Shown here piece after piece: positions 36,871 to 45,532 of a stretch of DNA of 64,000 nucleotides (position 1 is the first letter of the stretch; each line of letters begins with the position of its first letter). The stretch covers positions 62,001 through 126,000 of the forward strand of contig NZ_AMSI01000001.1 in the NCBI RefSeq assembly GCF_000300515.1, written 5' to 3'. The position numbers were made by a program, and so were the translations under genes. Source of the DNA: Nitratireductor indicus C115. Lineage in GTDB: Bacteria; Pseudomonadota; Alphaproteobacteria; Rhizobiales; Rhizobiaceae. The notes below the pieces were generated by a model that ran no database searches, was not told the DNA's origin, and saw only the letters and a program-made list of their open reading frames with translations.

Positions 36871-38145
36871 TTATAGAAGGATGGTCGAAAGGATCGGCAG
36901 ATAGGAGATGAGCGCGAGATTGGTGATCAGCACGGCGATGAACACCAGGAGTGCTCGGATCATCTTCTCGATCTTCAGGCCGGCGACTTCGCTGGCGATG
37001 AAGAGGTTCACACCGATGGGTGGCGTCAGCATGCCGATTGCCAGGTTGACGATCATGACGATGCCGAAATGGATGGGTGAGATGCCGTAGGACACGGCGA
37101 CGGGCGCGAGGATCGGCGCCAGGATGACGATTGCAGCCAGCGTCTCCAGGAACATGCCGACCACGAGCAGGAGAACGTTCACCAGGATCAGGAAGCTGAC
37201 GGGGTCCTGAGCCACGCTGGCGATCCATTGCCCGACCTGATGTGGAATGCGGTTGATCGTCAGCACGAAGCCGAAGGCGGCGGCCACCGCGACGATGAGC
37301 AGGATGCCGGCCGATGTGAGCGCCGAGCGGATGAAGACATGGCTCATTTCCCGCCAGGAGATTTCGCGATAGACGGCCATGCTCACGAAAAGCCCGTAGG
37401 CCACCGCCACCACGGACGCCTCTGTCGGCGTGAAGATGCCTGAATAGATGCCGCCGAGAATGAGCACCGGCATGAAGAGCGAAAGAATGGAATCGCCGAA
37501 GGCCCGCGTCACGCCGCGTGCCCATTCTGCGGGAGAAACCGAGACCGTATGGTCGAACCCCCGGATTGCCGCCCACACGAAGACGAGCGCCACCAGCGAA
37601 CCGCCGATCATCAGGCCGGGAATGATACCTGCGATGAACAGGGCGCCGATGGAGACATTGGTGACGAGGCCATAGATGATCATTGGCAGCGATGGCGGGA
37701 TGATGGCGCCGAGCTCGCCCGAAGAAGCAACCAGAGAGGCGGCGAACGGCTTGGGATAGCCCTTCTTCGCCATGGCGGGAATGGTGGTTGCGCCGACCGC
37801 CGCCGTGGTGGCGGATGAGGAGCCGGAGATACAGGCGAAGATCATGCTTGTGAGAACGGCTGCAGCCCCCAGCCCACCGCGCAGCCAGCCCACCATGGCG
37901 TTGGTCAACCGCACCAGGCGGTCGGAAATGCCGCCCGCCTGCATGATGTTGCCGGCCAGGATATAGAAGGGCACCGCCATCAGCGAGAAGCTGTCCAGAC
38001 TGGCGAACATGGACTGGATCGCCGAAACGAGCGGAATGCCCCGTGCGCTGAGGCCGTAGAGAGTCACCAGCCCGAGCGTCGCCGCGATTGGGACGCCGGT
38101 CGCAAGCAGAACCGCAAGAATGAGTGGGATGGAAGCGACGCCCAT
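36871..38145 (-). CDS. dctM: TRAP transporter large permease (second set)
   Basis: A 424-residue membrane protein with about twelve hydrophobic segments. The DctM signatures are GVPIAATLGLVTLYG, GSSSATTAAVG, GELGAIIPPSLPMIIYG and FTPTEASVVAVAYGLFVS. It lies 17 bases before dctP-2 and 3 bases after dctQ-2 in one transcription unit that also contains the dapA-like gene. Confidence 0.95.
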   Translation of the reverse strand: MGVASIPLILAVLLATGVPIAATLGLVTLYGLSARGIPLVSAIQSMFASLDSFSLMAVPFYILAGNIMQAGGISDRLVRLTNAMVGWLRGGLGAAAVLTSMIFACISGSSSATTAAVGATTIPAMAKKGYPKPFAASLVASSGELGAIIPPSLPMIIYGLVTNVSIGALFIAGIIPGLMIGGSLVALVFVWAAIRGFDHTVSVSPAEWARGVTRAFGDSILSLFMPVLILGGIYSGIFTPTEASVVAVAYGLFVSMAVYREISWREMSHVFIRSALTSAGILLIVAVAAAFGFVLTINRIPHQVGQWIASVAQDPVSFLILVNVLLLVVGMFLETLAAIVILAPILAPVAVSYGISPIHFGIVMIVNLAIGMLTPPIGVNLFIASEVAGLKIEKMIRALLVFIAVLITNLALISYLPILSTILL

Positions 38146-38148
38146 GGA

Positions 38149-38688
38149 TCAATCCGCTGCCGAAGGGGCGAGAATGCGCGAGACTTCGCCCTCGCCGGCG
38201 CGAACCAGCGAGTTGATGAAGAGCGCGAGGTTGAAGATCGCGAGAACCGAACCGACCGGCATTGAGGCATAGACGACGGCCATCGGAATACGAAGCACCG
38301 TGGCGCTTTCCCCGAGGCTGTTGAGAGCCCATTTCCAGCCGACCACCGCGAGAACACCGAAGAAGAAGGCCGTGCACAGGCTGCTGGCGATGAGGAGCAG
38401 GCGGCCGAAGGCAGGTGGAAGTGCCGAGGGCAGGGATGTGACGGCGATCAGGCCTGCCCTTCTGCAAAGGACCGCGGAGCCGAGAAACACGGCCCATGTC
38501 ATCAGAAAGCGGGCGCTTTCCTCTGTCCAGGGGGCCGATACGACGAAGCCAAGCGGCGGCAGGACAAAGCGAACGACGATCTGCAGAAAGACGGCGGTTG
38601 CCGCGAGTGCGAGCAGAAGGCCCACGATCGCGGCAACTGTCTTGTTGAGGCCCCGGTCTATGGTTTCCAATGATTGCATCATTGCCAT
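38149..38688 (-). CDS. dctQ: TRAP transporter small permease (second set)
   Basis: A 179-residue protein with four hydrophobic segments: about residues 16-35, 55-72, 95-118 and 138-160. It has a DctQ-like FLQIVVRFVLPPLGF start and WTEESARFLMTWAVFLG motif. It belongs with the downstream dctM and dctP. Confidence 0.9.
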   Translation of the reverse strand: MAMMQSLETIDRGLNKTVAAIVGLLLALAATAVFLQIVVRFVLPPLGFVVSAPWTEESARFLMTWAVFLGSAVLCRRAGLIAVTSLPSALPPAFGRLLLIASSLCTAFFFGVLAVVGWKWALNSLGESATVLRIPMAVVYASMPVGSVLAIFNLALFINSLVRAGEGEVSRILAPSAAD

Positions 38689-38714
38689 GGCCCGGGCTCC
38701 CCTTGTTTCCGGTA

Positions 38715-39620
38715 TCAGGCTGCCGCGGCGCGGCTGGCCTTCAGCGCTGCGATGGTGTCGAGGATGACGGCGCTCACGCGCTCCCTTTCCTCGCCTTCAA
38801 GCGCCAGGCGCGGCGCGCGCACCCATTCCGGTGCACCGGAGGTCAGGTGTTCGGCGATCTTGATGTACTGGACGAGCTTGACGTCCGTATCGAGATGAAA
38901 GGCCGGCGTCATGAGACGATAGAGCGGACGCGCCTCGTCGAATTTGCCGGCGGCGCACAGGTTGAAGATTTCAACGCATTCCTTCGGCCAGGCATTGGTC
39001 ATGCCCGAAACCCAGCCCGTCGCGCCAAGTGCGACGCTTTCGAGGATGAGGTCGTCGACGCCGCAGAAGACTTTGTAACGGTCGCCGACCGTGTTGTAGA
39101 TGTCGGTGACCCGGCGGATATCGCCGGTCTCTTCCTTCACCGCCATGATCGTGTCCACGTCGGCGAGTTCGGCAAGCAGGTCCGGCGTCACGTCAACCCC
39201 ATAGGCGATGGGGTTGTTGTAGATCATGATCGGCAGATCGGTCGCCTTGCCGAGCATGCGGTACCAGGCAACGGTCTCGCGCGGGTCCGTCTTGTAGGCG
39301 GTCGACGGGAACGCCATGAAGCCTTCGGCACCCCAGGAGGCATAGCGTTTCGCGGCAGCAACGGCGTCCTCGGAGGAGGCTTCGGCAAGCCCGGTCAGCA
39401 CCGGTACGCGGCCATTGCTGACCTCGAGTGCCGCGCGCAGCACCGCTTCCTTCTCGGCAAGTGTCATGCAGGGGTTCTCGCCCAGCATGGGAAGAACGAT
39501 CAGGCCGGAAACGCCGCCGTCGATGAGGCGCTCATACGAAGCCTGGCAGGCTGCGATATCGACCTCGCCAGCCTTGTTGAGCTTCGTCGTGGTTGCCGGA
39601 AAAACACCAGTTAAGTTCAT
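38715..39620 (-). CDS. Dihydrodipicolinate synthase family protein (second)
   Basis: A 301-residue DapA-superfamily enzyme with LPMLGENPCMTL, catalytic-site Tyr134 (YNNPIAYG) and Schiff-base Lys162 (AVKEETGD). Start: the ATG at 39620; a GTG directly before it is equally possible. It is the first gene of the TRAP-2 operon, under a palindromic operator shared with the adjacent gntR. It is clearly different from the other dapA-like protein of the window (20001-20900): different nucleotide-turn motif and different Tyr context. It probably processes the TRAP-imported keto- or hydroxy-acid. Confidence 0.9.
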   Translation of the reverse strand: MNLTGVFPATTTKLNKAGEVDIAACQASYERLIDGGVSGLIVLPMLGENPCMTLAEKEAVLRAALEVSNGRVPVLTGLAEASSEDAVAAAKRYASWGAEGFMAFPSTAYKTDPRETVAWYRMLGKATDLPIMIYNNPIAYGVDVTPDLLAELADVDTIMAVKEETGDIRRVTDIYNTVGDRYKVFCGVDDLILESVALGATGWVSGMTNAWPKECVEIFNLCAAGKFDEARPLYRLMTPAFHLDTDVKLVQYIKIAEHLTSGAPEWVRAPRLALEGEERERVSAVILDTIAALKASRAAAA

Positions 39621-39642
39621 CACGTCCTCTGGGTCGCAATTT

Positions 39643-39660
39643 AAAACTGGATACAGTTTT
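39643..39660. promoter_or_regulatory. Putative GntR operator upstream of the dapA-like/TRAP-2 operon
   Basis: AAAACTGGATACAGTTTT is a perfect inverted repeat with a 4-base centre. It contains the 13-mer TGGATACAGTTTT, which recurs inverted at 40514-40526 before the gntR gene. It lies 22 bases upstream of the dapA-like start, close to where a promoter must be, suggesting repression. Confidence 0.65.
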
Positions 39661-39785
39661 CCAGAAAACAGGATATCTGTCTAGGGGATGTGTGACATTT
39701 TTATGAGGGGGAAAATGCGAGGCGCAAAGATGTGGCAAAGGCGGGCTTGGGCGGCCTCAGGGCGTTATAAGGTGCAGGTGGCGTG

Positions 39786-40499
39786 TCAGTGTTCGCCGTT
39801 GGTCCGTTTCGCATTCTGGCGTAGCGCCGGATGCAGAAGCGCCTCGTCGCGGCGCAGTCCGCGGGCGATCTCGACGCTTTCGACGAGCTTGTCGGAGACT
39901 TCGAGGATATGCGTGGTGAGGAGAGCGGTGGCGCGCTGGATATCACGCGCACGGCACAGCGAAAGCAGCAGGGAATGGTCCGTTTGCGCCTTGTCGCGCC
40001 CGGAGGTCAAGCGCATGTGGATGCGCAGATAGCGCTCGATGCTCTCGTGAATCCTCTGCAGCATCTCGACGGCGGTTTCCTTGCCGCACTTGGCGTAGAG
40101 GGCTTTGTGAAAGCGCCAGTTGGCGTCGCCCCAGCCTTCGAAGCCGAGATCGGCCATCTCGTCGATGACTGCTTGTGCCGCCGCGAAATCCGCCTCATCC
40201 AGAAAGGGAATGGAGGCGGTCAGGAGCCACGGTTCGAGGACTGCGCGCAGTTCGAAGCTTTCGCGGATGCGGTCGACCGGCATTTCCGCGACCATCGCGC
40301 CGCGCCGGGGGATGGTGATGACAAGCCCTTCCGCTTCCAGCTGGCGGATCGCTTCGCGTACGGGAATGCGCGAACAGCCCAGCTCCGCTGCGAGCTTTTC
40401 CTGGCGGAGTGCGTGGCCATCCGCATAGGAGCCGGACAGGATGCGCTCCCGCAAGAGAGCAGCGACCCGTTCCGATGTAATCCCTGCGGTGTTCTCCAC
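39786..40499 (-). CDS. GntR-family transcriptional regulator (FCD type, second)
   Basis: A 237-residue protein with an N-terminal winged helix (YADGHALRQEKLAAELGCSRIPVREAIRQLEAEGLV) and a FCD domain. It lies upstream of the dapA-like/TRAP-2 operon on the same strand, 165 bases away. An identical 13-bp operator core in front of both genes supports control of the operon and autoregulation. Confidence 0.93.
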   Translation of the reverse strand: MENTAGITSERVAALLRERILSGSYADGHALRQEKLAAELGCSRIPVREAIRQLEAEGLVITIPRRGAMVAEMPVDRIRESFELRAVLEPWLLTASIPFLDEADFAAAQAVIDEMADLGFEGWGDANWRFHKALYAKCGKETAVEMLQRIHESIERYLRIHMRLTSGRDKAQTDHSLLLSLCRARDIQRATALLTTHILEVSDKLVESVEIARGLRRDEALLHPALRQNAKRTNGEH

Positions 40500-40513
40500 G
40501 GTGCCTCCGCATT

Positions 40514-40526
40514 AAAACTGTATCCA
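40514..40526. promoter_or_regulatory. Putative GntR operator upstream of gntR-2
   Basis: On the minus strand it reads TGGATACAGTTTT, identical to the core of the palindrome at 39643-39660. It lies 14 bases upstream of the gntR start. The flanking symmetry is incomplete. Confidence 0.6.
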
Positions 40527-40597
40527 AAAATACGATGACGCTTACCGGCTGTCCAGCTCGTTTTGGACGCAGATCACAGGCGGATCAAGGGGCAGGT

Positions 40598-41620
40598 TCA
40601 ATAGCCGAGAAGAAGGCGGCTTCTGTGGGAGAGAAAACGCCTCGCGGTCACGGCGATGGCGACGCAGATCATCACGGTTTCCATACTGACGAGAACCAGA
40701 TCCACCCATGGCCAGCCGGTCAGATGGGTGGCGTGCACCCATCCAAGCAGGATGAGCACGATTGGATGCAGGAAGAAAATGGCGAAGCTGGCTTCGGACA
40801 CCAGGAGCAGGCTTTGGCTGTGCAGGACCGAGCACCTTTCCAGCGTTGCGTAGATCGCGATGGTCAGGAAGAGCTTCTGCAAAAGCATCAGGTCTATTCC
40901 TGCGAAGGTGAACATCGGCTTGTGGCCATTGCCTTGCAGCCCCATGCTTGTTTGCACGGCGGCAATGGCGAAGGCCATTGCGAAGAGAAGATATTCCCGC
41001 CCCCGGAGTGCTGCCAGCACTGGCTCGCGATAGATCGAGGCCAGAATGCCGAACAGATAGACCGGGGTGAAATAGAGGACTGACTGGAAGACGTTGAGGT
41101 TCTCGACTGGCCGTTGCACGAAGAGCGCGACGATGAGGCTGAGGAAAACAACGGCGACCCTCACCATGGGTGCAAGCGCGATGAAGCGCATATGTAATGG
41201 TGAAGCGAGAAACATGACGAGAATGAAGGGAATGAACCAGTATCCCACCAGCGGATAGCCGGTGGCGAGCGCCTTGACTGTTTGCAGGGCCGGATCGGCC
41301 GGACCCAGCACCTCGGCCATATCCTGAGGATGCCGCAGAACGAAATAGATGCTCATCGGAACGGCCAGCGCCAGATAGGGCATGAGCACATTCCTGCACT
41401 TTGCGGCCATGAACTGGCGGTATTCGAAGCGTGGCGCAAACACGTGATTGAACATGTAGCCCGAGATGAAGACGAAGAAAGTCGTCCCGCCGGTAAGCAG
41501 GTTTGCGGCATAGCGGGTCGGCCAGGAGACGAGTTCGAGATCCACCGTGGGATAGCAATGTCCCGCAACGATCAAGATGATCGCTATCGCGCGGAAATAG
41601 CTGATGGAACTCAAGCGCAT
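40598..41620 (-). CDS. Acyltransferase family 3 (membrane O-acyltransferase)
   Basis: A 340-residue integral membrane protein with about ten hydrophobic segments. It starts MRLSSISYFRAIAIILIVAGH, the acyltransferase-3 N-terminus, with the catalytic-position His21. A second family block is FVFISGYMFNH. Such proteins O-acetylate cell-surface polysaccharides or other envelope molecules. It stands alone between gntR-2 and the padR gene, so no substrate is indicated. Confidence 0.9.
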   Translation of the reverse strand: MRLSSISYFRAIAIILIVAGHCYPTVDLELVSWPTRYAANLLTGGTTFFVFISGYMFNHVFAPRFEYRQFMAAKCRNVLMPYLALAVPMSIYFVLRHPQDMAEVLGPADPALQTVKALATGYPLVGYWFIPFILVMFLASPLHMRFIALAPMVRVAVVFLSLIVALFVQRPVENLNVFQSVLYFTPVYLFGILASIYREPVLAALRGREYLLFAMAFAIAAVQTSMGLQGNGHKPMFTFAGIDLMLLQKLFLTIAIYATLERCSVLHSQSLLLVSEASFAIFFLHPIVLILLGWVHATHLTGWPWVDLVLVSMETVMICVAIAVTARRFLSHRSRLLLGY

Positions 41621-41795
41621 GGTTGCCCTCCTGGTGAGCTTTCGCCAAGCTTCACCGGCCGGCCCGTTCTCATTTGCATGCTGCCGATGAGAGCAGGGTG
41701 CAACATGTATTGTTCCATCGTTCGAAAGGCTGCGGTGGAGCGCAAAAGGATAGGGTTACCTCGCCGGAAGGCGAGGTTTGGGGGCTCTTCGACTG

Positions 41796-42350
41796 TCAGA
41801 TGCTTTCCTGCTCGGGCCATTCCTGCACAGCGGCGATACAGGCCTCCAGCCACTCAACGAGCATTTTCTCGCGGCGCCGGGCGTAGTCGAGCGTGAGCCC
41901 TCCGAACCGGACTTGCCGTTTCATCGTCGCAGTGTCGGCTGCAGGCAGCACGAGGTTATCGAAGTGATCCTGTAGTTGCCGGTGCGTGTCGCGCTGTGCC
42001 TGAAGAACGCGAAGTATCTGATGGCGGCTCAACATGCGCGCGAAATAGAGTTGCACCAGAAAGCCGTCCTTCTGCGTAACCGGTGGATGGATGGCGGCGA
42101 GCCATTCCCGCAGTTCCCGCTCCCCCGCGCCGGTTATCGAATACTGTTTCTGGTTCGGCCGCTTGTCGTTCTCCACGGTCTCGCTGGAAACCGCACCATC
42201 TGCCTCCAGAGCCTGGAGCGTGCGGTAAATCTGAGCCTGGTCCGCCGGCCAGAAATAGGCGACGGACTTGTCGAAATAGCGGCTTTTCAGCGTGTAGCCC
42301 GACATTGGCTCGAAGGTCAGCAGACCTAGAATGGCGTGACGCAGGGACAT
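41796..42350 (-). CDS. PadR-family transcriptional regulator
   Basis: The 184-residue protein starts at an ATG preceded by AGGAGCCTCT. The N-terminal winged helix (MSLRHAILGLLTFEPMSGYTL, YRTLQALEADGAV) is that of PadR. A C-terminal helical dimerisation part of the Vir_act_alpha_C type follows (about residues 90-180). It is divergent from a small membrane protein gene, with AT-rich operator-like repeats between them, as usual for PadR regulators of membrane proteins. Confidence 0.93.
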   Translation of the reverse strand: MSLRHAILGLLTFEPMSGYTLKSRYFDKSVAYFWPADQAQIYRTLQALEADGAVSSETVENDKRPNQKQYSITGAGERELREWLAAIHPPVTQKDGFLVQLYFARMLSRHQILRVLQAQRDTHRQLQDHFDNLVLPAADTATMKRQVRFGGLTLDYARRREKMLVEWLEACIAAVQEWPEQESI

Positions 42351-42362
42351 AGAGGCTCCTTG

Positions 42363-42398
42363 CAATATATGTAGAATCATATATGCATCATCATATAT
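42363..42398. promoter_or_regulatory. Putative PadR operator (three ATATATG/CATATAT half-sites)
   Basis: ATATATG at 42365-42371 and 42379-42385 and CATATAT at 42392-42398 form a direct repeat plus an inverted repeat with 6-base spacer. The array lies between the divergent padR and membrane-protein genes. Inverted ATAT-type sites fit known PadR operators; binding is inferred. Confidence 0.6.
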
Positions 42399-42421
42399 AG
42401 GTTGAATCACTTCCGAGGATA

Positions 42422-43015
42422 ATGCATCACATGAACGCTTCTCGCTTCCAAATCCTTTCGGGTTCATGCCTCTGTTTGGCTGGAGGGGCCTATCTGCTGG
42501 ATACGGCACTCGATGCGGCGTTCCCGCTCGCGTCGCCTGGCCTTGGAGCTGTCGTGCCGGTTTTCGGGCTGATCGGCTTCACTGGGTTTTGGAAATTGCT
42601 CGAAAACGAAGGGCAGGGAGTTTTCGGGCTTCTGACCTATGCTTTGGCCATGGCCGGCCTGTCGGGGCTGGCGATTGTCACCTTTCTGTTCAACAGATTG
42701 GCGCCTGATCTGAGCCCGGATGCTTTGGGTGCTGTGTTAAACGCGGTCCGAACGGAACTTATGGTCATCGGTGCGATTTTTCTGATCTCGGCGGTGCTCG
42801 TCTGCATTCTGGCGTGGAAAGCTGACCCCGCAAAACGCACCGGCGCGCTTGCCTACGCCATCGGCGCGATACCGGTGGCCCTGCCACCACTCTTTCCCGA
42901 GCCGATTGTAACCGTCGGCGGTATATCGGTAAGCCTCGGTCTTCTTGTCTGGGGCGCAGGCCTGTTGGTGGGCGTGAGGGGAATGAAACAACATTCGGCA
43001 CCGCTTAATGCCTGA
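42422..43015 (+). CDS. Hypothetical membrane protein controlled by PadR
   Basis: A 197-residue protein with about six hydrophobic segments (residues about 13-34, 41-57, 66-91, 114-134, 146-163 and 171-190) and no recognised catalytic motif. GAGGATA precedes the ATG; an ATG three codons later is also possible. It resembles small DUF4386-like membrane proteins in general layout, but I cannot confirm the family. It ends just before a repeat element. Confidence 0.7.
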   Translation: MHHMNASRFQILSGSCLCLAGGAYLLDTALDAAFPLASPGLGAVVPVFGLIGFTGFWKLLENEGQGVFGLLTYALAMAGLSGLAIVTFLFNRLAPDLSPDALGAVLNAVRTELMVIGAIFLISAVLVCILAWKADPAKRTGALAYAIGAIPVALPPLFPEPIVTVGGISVSLGLLVWGAGLLVGVRGMKQHSAPLNA

Positions 43016-43020
43016 CCCCT

Positions 43021-43086
43021 GCGCAAATTCGAAAACACGAAGAGATGAATCGGATCACGGTTTCCATGAAACGATGAACCGATCTC
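43021..43086 (+). repeat. Partial copy of the dispersed repeat (right half only)
   Basis: Matches the right-hand two thirds of the adjacent full copy, with the GTTTCCATGAAAC hairpin and the end GAACCGATCT. It is directly followed by the full copy, so the two form a tandem pair that arose by partial duplication or by insertion of one copy beside another. Confidence 0.75.
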
Positions 43087-43189
43087 GAGCATTTTGCAGT
43101 CAGATGGAATCATTTGACGTCCGCACAAATGCGGAAAAACAAGGAGATGGAGCGGAGAAGCGTTTCCATGAAACGCTGAACCGATCTAG
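43087..43189 (+). repeat. Dispersed palindromic repeat, copy 2 (full length, 103 bp)
   Basis: Starts GAGCATTTTGCAGTCAG and ends GATCTAG. It contains hairpin A (TCAGATG-GAAT-CATTTGA) and hairpin B (AGCGTTT-CCATG-AAACGCT). The last bases supply the TAG stop codon of livF on the minus strand (43188-43186). It is homologous to 10406-10474 and 62117-62220. Size and two-palindrome structure match what is known of rhizobial intergenic mosaic elements (RIME). Confidence 0.85.
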
Positions 43190-43893
43190 TGAGAGGCTCC
43201 GATATTCCCGAGATAGAGTTCTGCAGCCTTTTCGTCGGCAAGAAGGGTTTTCGCATCCCCTTCGAGCGCCACCAGTCCGCTGTCCAGAATGCAGCCGCGA
43301 TTTGAGATCGCCAGGGACTGGCGCGCGCGCTGCTCAACGATCAGAACCGAAACGCCGAGCGATGGCAGCCTGCGTATGAGCGCGAAGGAATCCGCCACCT
43401 TGTTCGGCGAAAGGGCTGCTGTCGGCTCGTCGAGCAGCATCAGGCGCGGTTTGGGCACCAGCGCGCGGGCGAAGGCGAGCTGCTGGCGTTCGCCGCCCGA
43501 GAGGCTGCCGGCGCGCATCCGCCGCCGTTCGGCGAGCAGTGGAAAGGTTTCGAAAAGCTCGTCGATGCGCTGCCGGCTACTGCCCGCCACCACCTGAAGG
43601 TTCTCCAGGATGGAAAGATTGGCAAAGACATTTGCCACCTGCGGAACATAGCCCATGCCGAGCCCCATGCGGGCTTCCGCGGACAGCGGCATGATATCCT
43701 TGCCCATGAAGGAAATGGTGCCGCTCGAGCGCGGCAGGAGGCCCACGATCGCCTTCGCGAGCGTCGACTTGCCGGCGCCGTTCGTGCCGGCGACGGTGAG
43801 GATTTCGCCATCGTCAAGATCAAGGTCGATGCCGTTGAGGATATCGACCTCCGAATAGCCGCCCCGCAGACCACGGATGGTGAGGATGCTCAT
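43186..43893 (-). CDS. livF: Branched-chain amino acid-type ABC transporter ATPase LivF (set 1)
   Basis: A 235-residue ATPase. Walker A is GTNGAGKST, signature LSGGERQQLAFARAL and Walker B LMLLDEPTAALS. The Walker A Pro of most LivF (GPNGAGKST) is Thr here. It is the last gene of the 12-gene run and its stop codon lies inside the repeat element. It overlaps livG by 4 bases. Substrate specificity comes from the binding proteins upstream. Confidence 0.93.
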   Translation of the reverse strand: MSILTIRGLRGGYSEVDILNGIDLDLDDGEILTVAGTNGAGKSTLAKAIVGLLPRSSGTISFMGKDIMPLSAEARMGLGMGYVPQVANVFANLSILENLQVVAGSSRQRIDELFETFPLLAERRRMRAGSLSGGERQQLAFARALVPKPRLMLLDEPTAALSPNKVADSFALIRRLPSLGVSVLIVEQRARQSLAISNRGCILDSGLVALEGDAKTLLADEKAAELYLGNIGASH

Positions 43894-44648
43894 GCCTCGC
43901 CTCCCAGATAAGCGTCGCGCACAGCCTTTTCGGCAAGAACCGCTGCGGGCTCTCCCTCGGCGAGAATGGCGCCCTGATCCATGACATAGAGATGCGAGAC
44001 GAGCCGTGTCAGCGCCTCGAGGTCGTGTTCGATGATGAAGAAGCCGATGCCGCGTCCGTTGAGCTCGCGGATACGCTCCATGATTTCCGCGATCAGCACC
44101 GGGTTCACCCCGGCGAAAGGCTCGTCAAGGAGGATCAGCCTTGGCTCAACCATCAGCGCCCGTCCGAGTTCAAGCAGCTTCTTTTGCCCGCCTGAAAGCA
44201 GTCCCGCCGAACTGTCCGCCACCCGGTCAAGCCGCAGGAAGGCGATCACCTCGTCGGCGCGCGCCTTCAGCGCCTTCTCCTGTTGACGGATGAGGCCCGG
44301 GCGCAGGAACAGCCCGCTCAGGCTTTCGCCGGCCTGTCCCGGCGCCGCTGCCATCAGGTTTTCGCGCACCGTGAGATGCGAGAACTCCTTTGGCACCTGA
44401 AAGGTGCGCACCATGCCCTGGCGGGCCCGTGCGGAAGCAGACATGCCGTCCATGGACATGCCGTCGAACGTCACGTGGCCGGAGCTCGGTGGCATAAACC
44501 CCGAGATGACGGAAAACAGCGTGGACTTGCCGGCCCCGTTCGGTCCGATCAGTCCCACGAGCCCGTCGAGCGGCATGGAGATGCTGACGTTCCTGAGGAC
44601 TTCAAAGCCATCGAAGGCCTTGCAGATATCGACTGCTTCGAATGTCAT
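43890..44648 (-). CDS. livG: Branched-chain amino acid-type ABC transporter ATPase LivG (set 1)
   Basis: A 252-residue ATPase with Walker A GPNGAGKST, signature LLSGGQKKLLELGRAL and Walker B LILLDEPFAGVNP, typical LivG. It overlaps both livM-1 and livF-1 by 4 bases, so the set is tightly coupled. Confidence 0.95.
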   Translation of the reverse strand: MTFEAVDICKAFDGFEVLRNVSISMPLDGLVGLIGPNGAGKSTLFSVISGFMPPSSGHVTFDGMSMDGMSASARARQGMVRTFQVPKEFSHLTVRENLMAAAPGQAGESLSGLFLRPGLIRQQEKALKARADEVIAFLRLDRVADSSAGLLSGGQKKLLELGRALMVEPRLILLDEPFAGVNPVLIAEIMERIRELNGRGIGFFIIEHDLEALTRLVSHLYVMDQGAILAEGEPAAVLAEKAVRDAYLGGEA

Positions 44649-45532
44649 CGCTTCGTATAATCCCCCATGATGCCTTGCGGCCTGTAGAGCGTGAAGAGAA
44701 TGAGCAGAAGCCCGATCACGCCGATGCGCAGCGATGCCATTTCCACTTCGGTGACGCCCGGAATGAAGTCGCGCAGGAAGCGCGAGCCTTCGAGGAAGAC
44801 CATCAGGAGCACCGTGCCCACGATGGCGCCGGAGATGCGCCCCACGCCGCCGATGATGATCGCCATCCAGACATAGAATGTGACCAGCGGCACGAATTGC
44901 TCGGGAATAATGAAGGTGATGTAGTGGGCATAGAAGGCACCGGCGAGGCCGGCCAGCGCCGACGAGAGCATCAGCACCTGGATCTTGAAGCGGGCCGGAT
45001 CCTTGCCGAGCGCCTTCAGGGCATCCTCATTGTCACGGATCGCCTGGATGATGCGCCCGAATGGGCTCTTGATGATGCGCCACATGGCAAGCGCTGCCAG
45101 GGTGCAGACCGCGAGCAGAAGCCCCGCCGTGGCAAGCTGCGCCTCGAAACCGACGGGCAGGCTCGAAAAGAGACGCGGTATGCCGGGCACGCCCTGCACG
45201 CCGTTGGTCAGCCATTTCTCGCTGACGATAATGATGCGCACCGTTTCCGAAAAGCCCAGTGTGACGATGGCGAAATAGTCGTCCCGTAATCGCAGGGATA
45301 TGAGCCCGATGGGCCATGCGGTGAGCCCCGCAGCCAGCGCTGCCGCGCAGAAGCTGGCAAAAAGCGGTACGCCCGAAAGCGCCAGGAGCGCCGACGTGTA
45401 GGCGCCGATTGCGAAAAAACCCACATGGCCGAAATTGATGAGGCCGACGGAGCCGTATTGCAGCGACAATCCGAAGGACAGAAGCAGATAGATCAGCGTG
45501 ATGATGGCGATGGCCAGAAGATAGCTGAGCAT
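44645..45532 (-). CDS. livM: Branched-chain amino acid-type ABC transporter permease LivM (set 1)
   Basis: A 295-residue membrane protein. The start is the ATG overlapping the livH stop (TGATG). It has multiple hydrophobic segments with the LivM hallmarks FGLSLQYGSVGLINFGHVGFF, RLRDDYFAIVTLGFSE and GGVGRISGAIVGTVL. Confidence 0.95.
   Translation of the reverse strand: MLSYLLAIAIITLIYLLLSFGLSLQYGSVGLINFGHVGFFAIGAYTSALLALSGVPLFASFCAAALAAGLTAWPIGLISLRLRDDYFAIVTLGFSETVRIIIVSEKWLTNGVQGVPGIPRLFSSLPVGFEAQLATAGLLLAVCTLAALAMWRIIKSPFGRIIQAIRDNEDALKALGKDPARFKIQVLMLSSALAGLAGAFYAHYITFIIPEQFVPLVTFYVWMAIIIGGVGRISGAIVGTVLLMVFLEGSRFLRDFIPGVTEVEMASLRIGVIGLLLILFTLYRPQGIMGDYTKR

Noticed and set aside
35882-38497. 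871-residue frame including dctP-2
   Set aside because: Only the last 323 residues (from the ATG at 36853) are protein-like; the upstream part is another frame of dctM and dctQ.
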